DNA of 64,000 bases, from positions 30,050 through 94,049 of the forward strand of contig JAKQSI010000048.1 of NCBI GenBank assembly GCA_029570205.1. The letters are read 5' to 3'. Shown one piece after another: positions 1 through 9,281 of the stretch. Every line of letters begins with the position of its first letter. Within the stretch, counting starts at the first letter, position 1. Both the position numbers and the translations under genes were made by a program. The notes under the pieces are model-generated. The model was given only the letters and a program-made list of their open reading frames with translations, searched no databases and was not told the DNA's origin. The stretch comes from Candidatus Omnitrophota bacterium. Its GTDB lineage: Bacteria; Hinthialibacterota; Hinthialibacteria; Hinthialibacterales; JAKPRU01.

Positions 1-64
1 GAGAGTTGGTTCAGACCATATATGAGTGATATTGCGTGAGCCCAACCGGAAAGCGATTTATGCA

Positions 65-1027
65 ATGCCCGTTAATATGGACAAACCACATCTTTGGAAA
101 GCAGACATCGGGCGTTCCGTCGATTTCTACAACGACTGGTTCATGCGGTTTGCTCCGAAGGCATATCGAGATACCCGACAGGAAACAACCCGACAGGTGG
201 AAGCCGCACTCCGTTTGACTGGCAATCTAACCGACATTTCCCCGGAAACACTGTCACAGCATCCGGAGATACTTCCCATTTTTCGCATGGCAACTGCTCC
301 GCCTATCGCTCGTGACAGATTGATAGGGCTTGCGTCCATCTCACCAAACCTCGTGAAGAACATGGAACTGAACCGGCGCATTCCTCCGAATATGGCGAAC
401 CAGAGAGTTGCAGACGAATTGGGACGAATCGGCTCTCTTATTCGGAAACTGGCCGATGCTGACATTCTTCCTTGGCTTGAAGACGAACATGTGCCAAAGA
501 AGGCTGTCGTTCACCGCGCGGCAACAGTCATCGCGGATCGACTCTGTGGAGCGTCTGCAGATCCTATTATTCGAAACGCTCAGGAAAGACGCCAACTTGC
601 GTTTATTCAAGACTGGCTTGAGAAGCGTCAATACCGAAATATAAAGCCCTCGATGGTCTCCGACTTCCGGGAAATGGAACCAGCCACTTTCTCCTTTCAC
701 CTCAACGCGCCCGTGACGCTCGAAGGTGGCCAAACTCGGATCAATATCCCCATTGATGTCGTGATCATGCCAAAGCAACGCAAGAGAAACCTCTTGCCGA
801 TTTTGATTGAATGCAAGTCAGCGGGCGACTTCACGAATACAAACAAGCGCCGCAAGGAAGAAGCCATGAAGATTACCCAGCTACGATCCAATTATGGAAA
901 GGATGTCTGCTTTATCCTATTCCTGTGCGGCTACTTCGACAGCGGTTATTTGGGTTATGAAGCCGCAGAGGGATTGGATTGGGTTTGGGAACATCGGATT
1001 GACGACCTGGTTTGCTTCGGAATTTGA
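65..1027 (+). CDS. XamI-like type II restriction endonuclease
   Basis: About 320 residues, with the look of the XamI restriction endonuclease family, whose founding member cuts GTCGAC. Conserved family features are the N-terminal PHLWKADIGRSVDFYNDWF block and a PD-(D/E)XK-like core, with Asp near residue 231 followed by the ECK triad near 249-251 (LIECKSAGD). A GTG at 26 would also open the frame, but the ATG at 65 (MPVNMDKPHLW) places the conserved block right after the start, as is usual in the family. The stop lies 2 bases before the ATG of the adjacent methyltransferase, so the two form a tight R-M operon. Family assignment is from recall of the sequence pattern. Actual specificity cannot be read from sequence alone. 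Confidence 0.85.
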   Translation: MPVNMDKPHLWKADIGRSVDFYNDWFMRFAPKAYRDTRQETTRQVEAALRLTGNLTDISPETLSQHPEILPIFRMATAPPIARDRLIGLASISPNLVKNMELNRRIPPNMANQRVADELGRIGSLIRKLADADILPWLEDEHVPKKAVVHRAATVIADRLCGASADPIIRNAQERRQLAFIQDWLEKRQYRNIKPSMVSDFREMEPATFSFHLNAPVTLEGGQTRINIPIDVVIMPKQRKRNLLPILIECKSAGDFTNTNKRRKEEAMKITQLRSNYGKDVCFILFLCGYFDSGYLGYEAAEGLDWVWEHRIDDLVCFGI

Positions 1028-1029
1028 AG

Positions 1030-2610
1030 ATGAGACACCTAGAACAGCAGGAAGAGCGACGCCTTGCCCTTCAGACGCAGCTTGATGCGATGAAGACTCA
1101 AGCGGAAAGAAATCGCTTTGGGCAATTTGCCACACCGACCGCTCTAGCTGTCGATATTCTTGAATATGCAAAAACCATATTCCCCAGAGAGATGCCCGTT
1201 CGCTTTCTCGATCCGGCAATTGGAACAGGCTCCTTCTATTCCGCCTTTCTCCGGGTGTTTGGCAACACAACCGCACAGTGGGCAGTGGGCTATGAAGTTG
1301 ACAAGCATTATGCATTTCCTGCGCGGCAATTGTGGGACGCGTATCCACTCGATATTCGTGTTGATGATTTCACCAAGTCCGATCCTCCGATCGAGGAGGC
1401 AAGCAAGGCGACACTCGTGATCTGCAATCCGCCCTATGTTCGTCACCATCATATAAAGTGCACTGAAAAGGAGCGCCTTCACAGTATTCTCTTGATGAAT
1501 CACGGAATTTCTCTCTCTGGACTGAGCGGTCTTTATTGTTATTTCCTTTGTTTATCAAAGAAATGGATGGCACATGATGCGATTGCAGGATGGCTTATCC
1601 CCAGCGAGTTCATGGACGTGAACTACGGAAGAGCCGTGAAGGAGTTTCTGCTGGATCATGTGACATTGCTTCACATCCATCGTTTCTCACCGGAGGACAC
1701 TCAGTTCAGCGATGCGCTGGTTTCTTCCGCTGTCGTATGGCTCAAGAACGCCACACCGCCACAAGGTCATCATGTCAGATTTTCTCTTGGCGGTTCACTA
1801 CTAAGGCCTGTCAATGAGCAGACGTATTCTATTGATGTCTTATGTAAAATAGGCAAATGGACCTCCCTTCCACAGGCACACAGTCAAAGAAGTCTTGGCA
1901 GGCCCAGATGGATCATCGGTGATTTCTTTGATGTCAAAAGAGGAATTGCCACCGGTGCCAATGACTTCTTTGTGTTGTCAGCCGAAGAAGCACTCCGCCG
2001 GTGCATTCCGCAGGAATTTCTTGTCCCGATTCTGCCCAGTCCACGATACCTCAAGTCCGACTTGATTGACGGCAATGAAACAGGGATTCCCCAAATTGAA
2101 AAACAGGTCTTCTTGTTCTCAAGTGAGTTATCTGAAGAACAGATTCAGAGACAGTATCCCCCTGTCTGGAGATACCTTCAGGAGGGACATGAACAGGGAA
2201 TTCCTGAACGGTACATCTGCCGGAATCGTGATCCCTGGTATTCCCAGGAAAAGCGAGCTGTTGCACCATTCCTTTGCACCTATATGGGCCGCTCAAGTCA
2301 ACAGGAGAACTCGAAGCCTTTTCGGTTCATTCTGAATCGATCTCAGGCAATTGCCGGAAACGTTTATTTGATGCTTTACCCCAAATCCTGGGTCAGAAAG
2401 AGGATGATAGAAGACCCCCATCTTCTGGAAGAGGTTTGGCGTGCTTTCAACACGATTCCTATTGAGAGTCTTCTTGGGAATGGGCGGATTTATGGCGGTG
2501 GCCTCCACAAGATTGAACCCAGAGAATTGCTCTATGCACCTGCGGGGTCGCTTGCCTCACTTTTTCAGCATAACATCGATCCGCGTAGTGTTCAGACGAC
2601 CCTTTTTTAG
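1030..2610 (+). CDS. N6-adenine DNA methyltransferase of the XamI-like R-M system
   Basis: A 526-residue SAM-dependent methyltransferase that would protect host DNA from the upstream endonuclease. The AdoMet-binding motif I is FLDPAIGTGSF (about 59-69), and the adenine-specific catalytic motif IV is NPPY (133-136). An N-terminal GQFATPTALA segment is typical of Eco57I-like and related N6-adenine methyltransferases. The C-terminal half (about 290-526) has no recognisable motif and probably holds the target recognition region. A TTG at 1012 overlaps the endonuclease gene by 16 bases. The ATG at 1030 follows the endonuclease stop by 2 bases and is preferred. Restriction gene first and methylase second is a common order and suggests translational coupling. 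Confidence 0.85.
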   Translation: MRHLEQQEERRLALQTQLDAMKTQAERNRFGQFATPTALAVDILEYAKTIFPREMPVRFLDPAIGTGSFYSAFLRVFGNTTAQWAVGYEVDKHYAFPARQLWDAYPLDIRVDDFTKSDPPIEEASKATLVICNPPYVRHHHIKCTEKERLHSILLMNHGISLSGLSGLYCYFLCLSKKWMAHDAIAGWLIPSEFMDVNYGRAVKEFLLDHVTLLHIHRFSPEDTQFSDALVSSAVVWLKNATPPQGHHVRFSLGGSLLRPVNEQTYSIDVLCKIGKWTSLPQAHSQRSLGRPRWIIGDFFDVKRGIATGANDFFVLSAEEALRRCIPQEFLVPILPSPRYLKSDLIDGNETGIPQIEKQVFLFSSELSEEQIQRQYPPVWRYLQEGHEQGIPERYICRNRDPWYSQEKRAVAPFLCTYMGRSSQQENSKPFRFILNRSQAIAGNVYLMLYPKSWVRKRMIEDPHLLEEVWRAFNTIPIESLLGNGRIYGGGLHKIEPRELLYAPAGSLASLFQHNIDPRSVQTTLF

Positions 2611-2762
2611 TTCGTTCAGATCGGCTTCTCCGAATTCCCGGAGATCCGTTGATCACCACAGACCCGCCCTTCCGCATTCCTCTTTCCGTTTGATACCGGT
2701 TGAAGTAGGATTTTGAGATAACGAATACAGGGAATTGGTTTTTCCATGGAGGATTGAAAAAC

Positions 2763-5312
2763 ATGCTTCGAAAATTCGTGGTCGCGCCACGTATTCCGGA
2801 TTCGCTGAAACGGGTCCGGGAAATCGCTTACAACATCTGGTGGAGCTGGGACAAAGAGGCCATTGAACTGTTTCGCCGCCTGGACCGGATCCTCTGGGAA
2901 CAATGCTACCAGAATCCCGTTCGGATGTTGGGCTGCCTTTCGCAGGAGCGATACGAATTTCTTGCGAACGACGAAAGCTATCTCTCCCACCTGGAACGGG
3001 TGGCCGCGAAACTGGATGCTTATCTGAAGGCGCATACCTGGTTCGGCGAACAATCCTGCCCCATCAAGACATTTCGAGTTGCCTACTTCTCCGCCGAGTT
3101 CGGTCTGACCGACTCTCTGCCGATCTACAGCGGCGGTCTCGGAATCCTTGCCGGCGACCATCTGAAATCCGCCAGCGACCTGGGCATTCCCCTCGTGGGA
3201 GTCGGGCTGCTTTACCGGCTGGGGTATTTTCGTCAGTACTTGAGCGTGGATGGCTGGCAGCAGGAGCTCTACCCGGAAAACGATTTCTACAACATGCCGG
3301 TGGAACTGGAGCGTGACGACAAAGGAAATCCGCTCCGAATTTCCGTCGAATACCCTCAAGGAGAGGTCAAAGCGCAAATCTGGCGGGTCAATGTGGGACG
3401 GGTCAAATTGTACTTCCTGGACACGAACATTGAGGAGAACGCGCCGGAGAGCCGCCCCATTACGGGGCAACTTTATGTAGCCGATCAGGACATGCGGATT
3501 CGCCAGGAAATCATGATGGGGGTGGGCGGAGTGCGTGCCCTGCGTGCCCTGGGGATATCCCCCATGGTGTATCACATGAACGACACCCACCCGGCATTTC
3601 TGGCTATTGAACGCCTTCGCGAAGTAATGACGGAGCACAAATTAACCTTTGAGGAGGCCTGTGAAGTAGTCACCGCCGGAACCGTCTTTACCACCCACAC
3701 CCCGGTCCCCGCGGGCAATGAAACCTTCCCACCGGAATTGATCGACCGCTACTTCTCCACGTTCTATCCTCAGCTCACTCTCAACAGAGAAAGATTCCTC
3801 GCACTCGGTCGGATCGATCCGCACAACCGTGCCGAACCGTTCGGCATGACCGTGATGGCCTTGCGCCTTTCAGGAAGACACAACGGAGTCAGCCGTCTGC
3901 ATGGTGAGGTCGCTCGGAAAATGTGGAATCCGCTCTGGAAAGATGTTCCGCAGGCCGAGATCCCTATCATGCACATCACCAATGGTGTGCATATCAATAC
4001 CTGGATCTCTAATGATCTGGTGGGGTTGTATGATCGTTATATCGGTCCTCGCTGGACGCTGACCCCGGCGGATCAGAGCATCTGGAAACGGGTGGACCAG
4101 ATTCCCGATGCGGAATTGTGGCGGACGCATGTCCGACGGCGTGAACGGCTGGTCGCGTTTGCGCGACGGCGTTTACGGATGCAATTGACAAAACGGGGCG
4201 CACCCCGCGCCGAAATTGAGCAGTCCGATGAGATCCTGGACCCGGAAGCCCTCACCATCGGATTTGCGCGACGATTTGCCACGTACAAACGCGGAACACT
4301 GCTGTTCACCGATTTGAATCGACTGAAACGAATCCTCTCTAATCCGGAACGGCCGGTCCAGATTATCTATTCCGGAAAAGCCCATCCCGCCGATAACGCC
4401 GGAAAGGAACTCATTCGACAGGTCATCCAACATGCACGCACAGAGGATTTTCGCCGAAGAATTGTGTTTCTCGAGGACTATGATGTGAAAGTTACCCGAT
4501 ACCTGGTCCAGGGCGCCGATGTCTGGCTCAATACACCCCTTCGGCCCATGGAGGCCAGCGGAACCAGCGGCATGAAAGCCGCGGCGAATGGGGCGCTCAA
4601 CATGAGTATCCCCGACGGCTGGTGGCCGGAGGCCTACGATGGAACCAACGGCTGGACCATCGGGCAGGGCGAGGACTACTCGGACCGGAATTACCAGGAC
4701 CGGGTCGAAAGTCAGGCCATCTACGACATGCTGGAAAAAGAAGTCATCCCCATGTTTTACAACCGGGGATCCGACAATATCCCGCGTGAGTGGCTGAAGG
4801 CGATGAAATCCACTTTGCGCACCATCTGCCCCGTGTTCAATACCAACCGGATGGTGAAAGAATACATGGAACGCTCCTACCTCCCATCGGCGACACGGTG
4901 GGCACATCTCACAGTCGATGACATGGCCCGCGCAAAGGCGTTGGCTGCCTGGAAACAGAAAGTCTCTTCCGAATGGAAAAATCTCAAAATCCTTCATGTC
5001 GAAACGGATATGCCGGAGAACGTGGAGGTCAACGTCTCTTTTGTGGTTTCCGCCGAAGTGCAGCTGGGCGGATTGGCCCCCAAGGACGTCGCGGTGGAAC
5101 TGTACTTCGGACCGTTGGACTCCCAGGGGAATATCGCCTCAGCGGAGGTCGCTCCGATGACTCTCCAGCACACGCTGGGCGCAGGACGCTATAAGTTCAA
5201 TACGCTGGTATCCTGCTCCACCAGCGGTCAACATGGCTACACAGTCCGCATCCGGCCCTCGCATGAGGATTTGTCCAGCCGGCACGAAACCGGCCTGCTG
5301 TGCTGGTATTGA
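2763..5312 (+). CDS. glgP: Alpha-glucan phosphorylase (GT35)
   Basis: Phosphorolytic release of glucose-1-phosphate from glycogen or maltodextrin, using pyridoxal phosphate, in the cytoplasm. The protein is about 849 residues and belongs to the long subfamily with a DUF3417-type N-terminus (IPDSLKRVREIAYNIWWSW). Substrate-site features include GGLGILAGDHLKSASDLG and the PLP-lysine segment GTSGMKAAANGALN, with Lys near 605. The start is ATG 2763, ten bases after a GGAGG at 2748-2752. The in-frame TTG at 2754 sits only one base from that GGAGG and is unlikely. The gene stands alone, convergent with the GH38 gene, with no other glycogen genes nearby. Confidence 0.95.
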   Translation: MLRKFVVAPRIPDSLKRVREIAYNIWWSWDKEAIELFRRLDRILWEQCYQNPVRMLGCLSQERYEFLANDESYLSHLERVAAKLDAYLKAHTWFGEQSCPIKTFRVAYFSAEFGLTDSLPIYSGGLGILAGDHLKSASDLGIPLVGVGLLYRLGYFRQYLSVDGWQQELYPENDFYNMPVELERDDKGNPLRISVEYPQGEVKAQIWRVNVGRVKLYFLDTNIEENAPESRPITGQLYVADQDMRIRQEIMMGVGGVRALRALGISPMVYHMNDTHPAFLAIERLREVMTEHKLTFEEACEVVTAGTVFTTHTPVPAGNETFPPELIDRYFSTFYPQLTLNRERFLALGRIDPHNRAEPFGMTVMALRLSGRHNGVSRLHGEVARKMWNPLWKDVPQAEIPIMHITNGVHINTWISNDLVGLYDRYIGPRWTLTPADQSIWKRVDQIPDAELWRTHVRRRERLVAFARRRLRMQLTKRGAPRAEIEQSDEILDPEALTIGFARRFATYKRGTLLFTDLNRLKRILSNPERPVQIIYSGKAHPADNAGKELIRQVIQHARTEDFRRRIVFLEDYDVKVTRYLVQGADVWLNTPLRPMEASGTSGMKAAANGALNMSIPDGWWPEAYDGTNGWTIGQGEDYSDRNYQDRVESQAIYDMLEKEVIPMFYNRGSDNIPREWLKAMKSTLRTICPVFNTNRMVKEYMERSYLPSATRWAHLTVDDMARAKALAAWKQKVSSEWKNLKILHVETDMPENVEVNVSFVVSAEVQLGGLAPKDVAVELYFGPLDSQGNIASAEVAPMTLQHTLGAGRYKFNTLVSCSTSGQHGYTVRIRPSHEDLSSRHETGLLCWY

Positions 5313-5341
5313 GGATTTGCGCAGGCGGGGAGGGCGATAGT

Positions 5342-5370
5342 GTGGATCATGGCCGGGACGTCCATGCCAC
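5342..5370. terminator. Bulged inverted repeat between convergent genes
   Basis: GTGG-(AT bulge)-CATGG at 5342-5352 pairs with CCATG-CCAC at 5362-5370 around a 9-base loop. It lies in the 77-base gap where glgP and the GH38 gene converge, so a bidirectional terminator is possible. No U-tract follows on either strand, so it may instead be one copy of a dispersed repeat. Confidence 0.35.
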
Positions 5371-5389
5371 GGTGTGGCACGAACCGGTA

Positions 5390-7873
5390 CTAGCCTTCTA
5401 CCTTGTCCTCCAGCAAGTTCAACTCCTCTACAATTTCCCACCCACCTTTTGGAGTAACTCGGATCGTTTTAATCTCATGTGGGGATACAGGAAACGAAAT
5501 CTCACGATTCCAGTACGGAAAACGGACAACTACCGTTCCCTCTTTGCCCTCGGATTCGTATCCCCGAAGGACTACTGTATCGTCATCCTCGGCTATTTTC
5601 AGAACAGTCGGGACAAAATGTTCGCTGTCGCACTCGGTAAATGAGGCGGACAGCGGCAAATCCCCCGAATGCGCGGATTCCTGGTGAAGCCACAGAGGTT
5701 CGTTCAATCCCCATGCCTTTCGCGGGATATGCGCACCCTGCCAGGGACCGGAATGCGGCACCAGGACAAATCGTATAGTTTGCTCGCCCAAATCCATGTA
5801 ACGAATCGGCTCGCTTGTATCGACACGGGCCGGATCATGGTGCGCGTAAGCCGGGCTGCGAACCAGCGATATCCGCAAAGTCTTGTCCAGGACATCGTAG
5901 CCGAACTTGCAGTCATTGATAACCGAAAAGCCATAAGGAACGGACTCATCGTTTATCGTCATTCCGTTGCCGGTTAAATCAATCCAGGATTGTCCCGGTT
6001 CCTCATTCCCAGTCTTCGTGCGCTCAATACAGCCGTAGGGAACATCAAAGGTTGCTTTCCCGCCCACTATTCTCGTCTTGAAGGCAATCTTGAGGAAGCG
6101 GTAGCATTCCTGCCAATTCAAGTGAAGCGTTGCATGAATATCGGGAATATCGCGGTACAGGCTCAAATGAACCTCAGCGGTTGACCGATTGTATTCATAG
6201 GTTATTCGCAAAGTTGCCATACACGGCCCGGAGTCGAGTATCCGAATTGATTTCAGTTGAAATCGGCCGTCTTCAACGCGCCAGCCGTCAATCCCGTGGC
6301 TCCAGGTATCGGATTGGTCCGCCATCACACAGAGCGAAAGGCCGCGCTCCAGCGTCTCCACCTTGTTCTTCTTATCATACAGGGAAACAACTTCGCCGGA
6401 TTGCCCATCAACGCGAATCCGCCAGTAGTCGTTTTCTAATAGTCCCGGTTTGATGTGCAGCATTCGCTTGCTTTCCTGTTTGCGGGCCGTGCCCGGCAAC
6501 GGAATTCCGCGGTAGGTTCGATATCCCAATCCCGGGACATCGGCAAGAAACAGAAGATCGCGATTCCCAACTTGCTGACCCACGATGTCTTGTGATGGAA
6601 TCTCCTTCCCCGAATCATCCACAATGCGCAGGAATCTTCCAAGGAAGTGCTTTATAGAGGATGGAACCCGGACGGGTGACGTGATCCGCCATGGTAATGG
6701 ATTAAAGACAACCATATTCCGCCCTTCGCCCGTTGTGTCGATCCGCTTTGCGATCTCTTGGATTACACGATTACGGATCTTGTCGGTAGTGAATAATACG
6801 GAGCCGTACGCATTCCGCACATCCTGATATGCCGCTTCAATGCTCGTTCCCGCAAGGATATCGTGAAACTGGTTGCACAGTACTGTCTCCCAAGCCTCCC
6901 GGATACTTTCGCGCCGGTCCGGCAGATTTTGCAGAACCGTACCGACAGCCGACCACCGCTCCGCCTGCATAAGCGCGTGTTCGCACTGGCGATTCAGTCT
7001 CTTGACTTCGGAGTGCGAGGTGTAACACCCGCGCGCATGATGCTGCAAGTCGGTTCGAACAACGGGAAGGCTCTCTGTGCAAAGAGTCTCCGTTAGACAT
7101 TGGTAATAGCGGCTGAGAGTGCTGAAGCAAATCGGCGGATTATTTCGGTCGCTCTGAAGATCCTGGATAATGCGAATGCACTTCTTTGTGGGGCCGCCAC
7201 CGTGGTTTCCGATTCCGAAGAAGAACATCTCGTGCCGTTGGTCCGGATGCCGGTATGGTCCGGGTTGCAGTTCGTGGAATCGTTTCTCCAGACCCTCCGG
7301 GAGTACATCATAGCAAATCGGTATGCAGCCGGCGAGAACACGACTGCCATCCCGTGCTTCCCACTGGAAATGCAGGTACGCATATTTCATTTCGGTATCC
7401 GGCGCCGGTCGCATATAGGTATAGGTAGAGAATCCGGATTTCTTTAATATCTGCGGCAACGTCCCCGTGTGGCCGAACGCATCCGGATTGAATGCTTCGG
7501 TTACCGTAAGGCCGAAATGTGTTCGAAAGAACCGCTGTCCATACAGGCCATGGCGCACGAGCGATTCACCGCCGGGGATGTTGCAGTCCGGCTCGACAAT
7601 CCAGCCGCCGACTATGTTCCAGCGACCCTCTCGAACGCGATCCTGAATTTCCATGAACATCGGGGGATCGATTTCGAGTATCCATTTATAGAAGGCGGCG
7701 GAACCGGCAATAAAGCAAAGGTCCGGCGTCTCTTTCATTCGGTCCAGCGCTGATCGGAAGGTCGCGCGGATTTCCTCGTAGCCCTCCTGCCATCGCCAGA
7801 GCCACACGGGGTCGATGTGTCCGTGGCCGATCGCGTGATAGGTAATTGTGTCGGATGTCGCGGCCTCTGTCAT
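5390..7873 (-). CDS. Glycoside hydrolase family 38 (alpha-mannosidase-like)
   Basis: A retaining, zinc-dependent alpha-mannosidase-type enzyme acting on mannosides. The N-terminal GHGHIDPVWLW carries the HxD zinc ligands (H19, D21). The segment FNPDAFGHT near 128-136 carries the nucleophile candidate D131. The central three-helix bundle and C-terminal beta domains follow the family's usual length of about 830 residues. There is no signal peptide, so it is probably cytoplasmic and works on imported oligosaccharide. Starts at 7927, 7900 and 7873 are possible. ATG 7873 is chosen because GGAG lies 5 bases upstream and the zinc motif then begins near residue 16, as in most homologues. ATG 7900 also has an acceptable ribosome site (AAGGTG). 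The BNR lipoprotein gene upstream is divergent. Confidence 0.9.
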   Translation of the reverse strand: MTEAATSDTITYHAIGHGHIDPVWLWRWQEGYEEIRATFRSALDRMKETPDLCFIAGSAAFYKWILEIDPPMFMEIQDRVREGRWNIVGGWIVEPDCNIPGGESLVRHGLYGQRFFRTHFGLTVTEAFNPDAFGHTGTLPQILKKSGFSTYTYMRPAPDTEMKYAYLHFQWEARDGSRVLAGCIPICYDVLPEGLEKRFHELQPGPYRHPDQRHEMFFFGIGNHGGGPTKKCIRIIQDLQSDRNNPPICFSTLSRYYQCLTETLCTESLPVVRTDLQHHARGCYTSHSEVKRLNRQCEHALMQAERWSAVGTVLQNLPDRRESIREAWETVLCNQFHDILAGTSIEAAYQDVRNAYGSVLFTTDKIRNRVIQEIAKRIDTTGEGRNMVVFNPLPWRITSPVRVPSSIKHFLGRFLRIVDDSGKEIPSQDIVGQQVGNRDLLFLADVPGLGYRTYRGIPLPGTARKQESKRMLHIKPGLLENDYWRIRVDGQSGEVVSLYDKKNKVETLERGLSLCVMADQSDTWSHGIDGWRVEDGRFQLKSIRILDSGPCMATLRITYEYNRSTAEVHLSLYRDIPDIHATLHLNWQECYRFLKIAFKTRIVGGKATFDVPYGCIERTKTGNEEPGQSWIDLTGNGMTINDESVPYGFSVINDCKFGYDVLDKTLRISLVRSPAYAHHDPARVDTSEPIRYMDLGEQTIRFVLVPHSGPWQGAHIPRKAWGLNEPLWLHQESAHSGDLPLSASFTECDSEHFVPTVLKIAEDDDTVVLRGYESEGKEGTVVVRFPYWNREISFPVSPHEIKTIRVTPKGGWEIVEELNLLEDKVEG

Positions 7874-8060
7874 TGTATCTCCGAAACCCTTTTGTGCCAT
7901 GTAAAACACCTTGCACCGATGATACATAGACCCGGTGAATTAAGGAAAGGATTCCCCACAAGCATGGATCTCTTTACTGCACTAAACATTCCGGGCCGAC
8001 TGTTCTATCCTATCGCTGTCGGTGTTTTTCGGATTTACCCCCTCGGTAAGGAGAAAGATT

Positions 8061-9233
8061 ATGAATCATAACATTTTATTCGTCGCTGTCGCAGCAGGAC
8101 TGGTTGTGTCCGCCTGTGGCGGTGCAGAGAAGAAGTCCGCCGATGTCCCCGCATCGCAGAATGCCCGGGTAATCAAACATGTGGTTGTCTACGGCGAGCC
8201 GGGCCGGTTCGGCGGATGGCCCGCGAATCACGGAATCTGGTCCTGGGACAATGAGATCCTTGTCGGATTCAGCAGGGGCTACTACAAAGACCTTGGCGAT
8301 CGTCATCACATCGATCGGGAAAAACCCGAGGAGCACCTCTTTGCCCGCAGCCTGGATGGCGGCGAAACCTGGAGTGTTGAAGATCCCTCGGATGTGATTA
8401 TCCCCGAGGGAGACGCGCTTCACGGGATTCGACCTCCGCATCTGACACCGATTCCATTCAAAGACTGCCCGGGCGGCATCGATTTCACTCACCCGGATTT
8501 CGCGATGACCCTTCGCATGACGAGTGTCGATGCCGGGCCATCCCGCTTCTATTACTCGTACGACCGCGGCCATCACTGGGAAGGTCCGTTTCGATTACCT
8601 TTGTTCGGGCAATCGGGTGTTGCGGCACGCACCGACTACATTGTAGATGGAAAGCATGAATGCATGTTGTTCCTCACGGCGGCAAAGGCCGATGGAAAAG
8701 AAGGGCGACCCTTCTGTGCGCGGACCCGCGATGGAGGAAAGACATGGGATTTTCTTTCGTTTATCGGCCCGGAACCGAAAGGCTTTTCGATCATGCCGGC
8801 CGCTGTGCGCCTGTCGGAAACCGATATTCTGGTAGCGCTGCGTCATCAGGAAGAAACGAGACGTTTTATCGAAACGTACATATCGCACGACAACGGCAGA
8901 TCGTGGAACTACCTGAATACGCCCGTACCCGATACCGGTGAGGGAAATCCGCCCAGTATGATCAAACTGCGCGACGGCCGAATTTGTCTCTGCTATGGCT
9001 ATCGTGCCAAGCCGTTTTCAATCTGCGCGAAATGGAGTCGAGATAACGGGAACACGTGGAGCGACACCGTCGTTCTGCGTAATGATGGCGCGAGTCGAGA
9101 CATCGGCTACCCACGAATGGTCCAAAGACCCGACGGGAAAATTGTCAGCGTGTACTATTTCTGCGACTCATCCGCTCCGGAACGCTATATCGCGGCAACA
9201 ATCTGGGATCCGGGCGCTGAGCAAACGAATTAG
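8061..9233 (+). CDS. Asp-box (BNR) sialidase-fold lipoprotein
   Basis: About 390 residues. The N-terminus has a hydrophobic stretch ending VVSAC (Cys19), so it is probably a lipoprotein. Five Asp-box motifs (S/T-x-D-x-G-x-x-W) are visible: SLDGGETW, SYDRGHHW, TRDGGKTW, SHDNGRSW and SRDNGNTW. This is a six-bladed propeller in the exo-sialidase superfamily. The Arg triad and Asp/Tyr/Glu catalytic set of true sialidases was not established, so a glycan-binding or hydrolytic role is open. The start at 8061 has TAAGGAG seven bases upstream; a frame opening at 8022 lacks this. It is followed after 48 bases by the heparinase-like gene, probably in one operon. Confidence 0.8.
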   Translation: MNHNILFVAVAAGLVVSACGGAEKKSADVPASQNARVIKHVVVYGEPGRFGGWPANHGIWSWDNEILVGFSRGYYKDLGDRHHIDREKPEEHLFARSLDGGETWSVEDPSDVIIPEGDALHGIRPPHLTPIPFKDCPGGIDFTHPDFAMTLRMTSVDAGPSRFYYSYDRGHHWEGPFRLPLFGQSGVAARTDYIVDGKHECMLFLTAAKADGKEGRPFCARTRDGGKTWDFLSFIGPEPKGFSIMPAAVRLSETDILVALRHQEETRRFIETYISHDNGRSWNYLNTPVPDTGEGNPPSMIKLRDGRICLCYGYRAKPFSICAKWSRDNGNTWSDTVVLRNDGASRDIGYPRMVQRPDGKIVSVYYFCDSSAPERYIAATIWDPGAEQTN

Positions 9234-9281
9234 ACGAGGCGTTTTCCGCAGGTATCTACCAAGGAGTCAGGACGGTCCATA

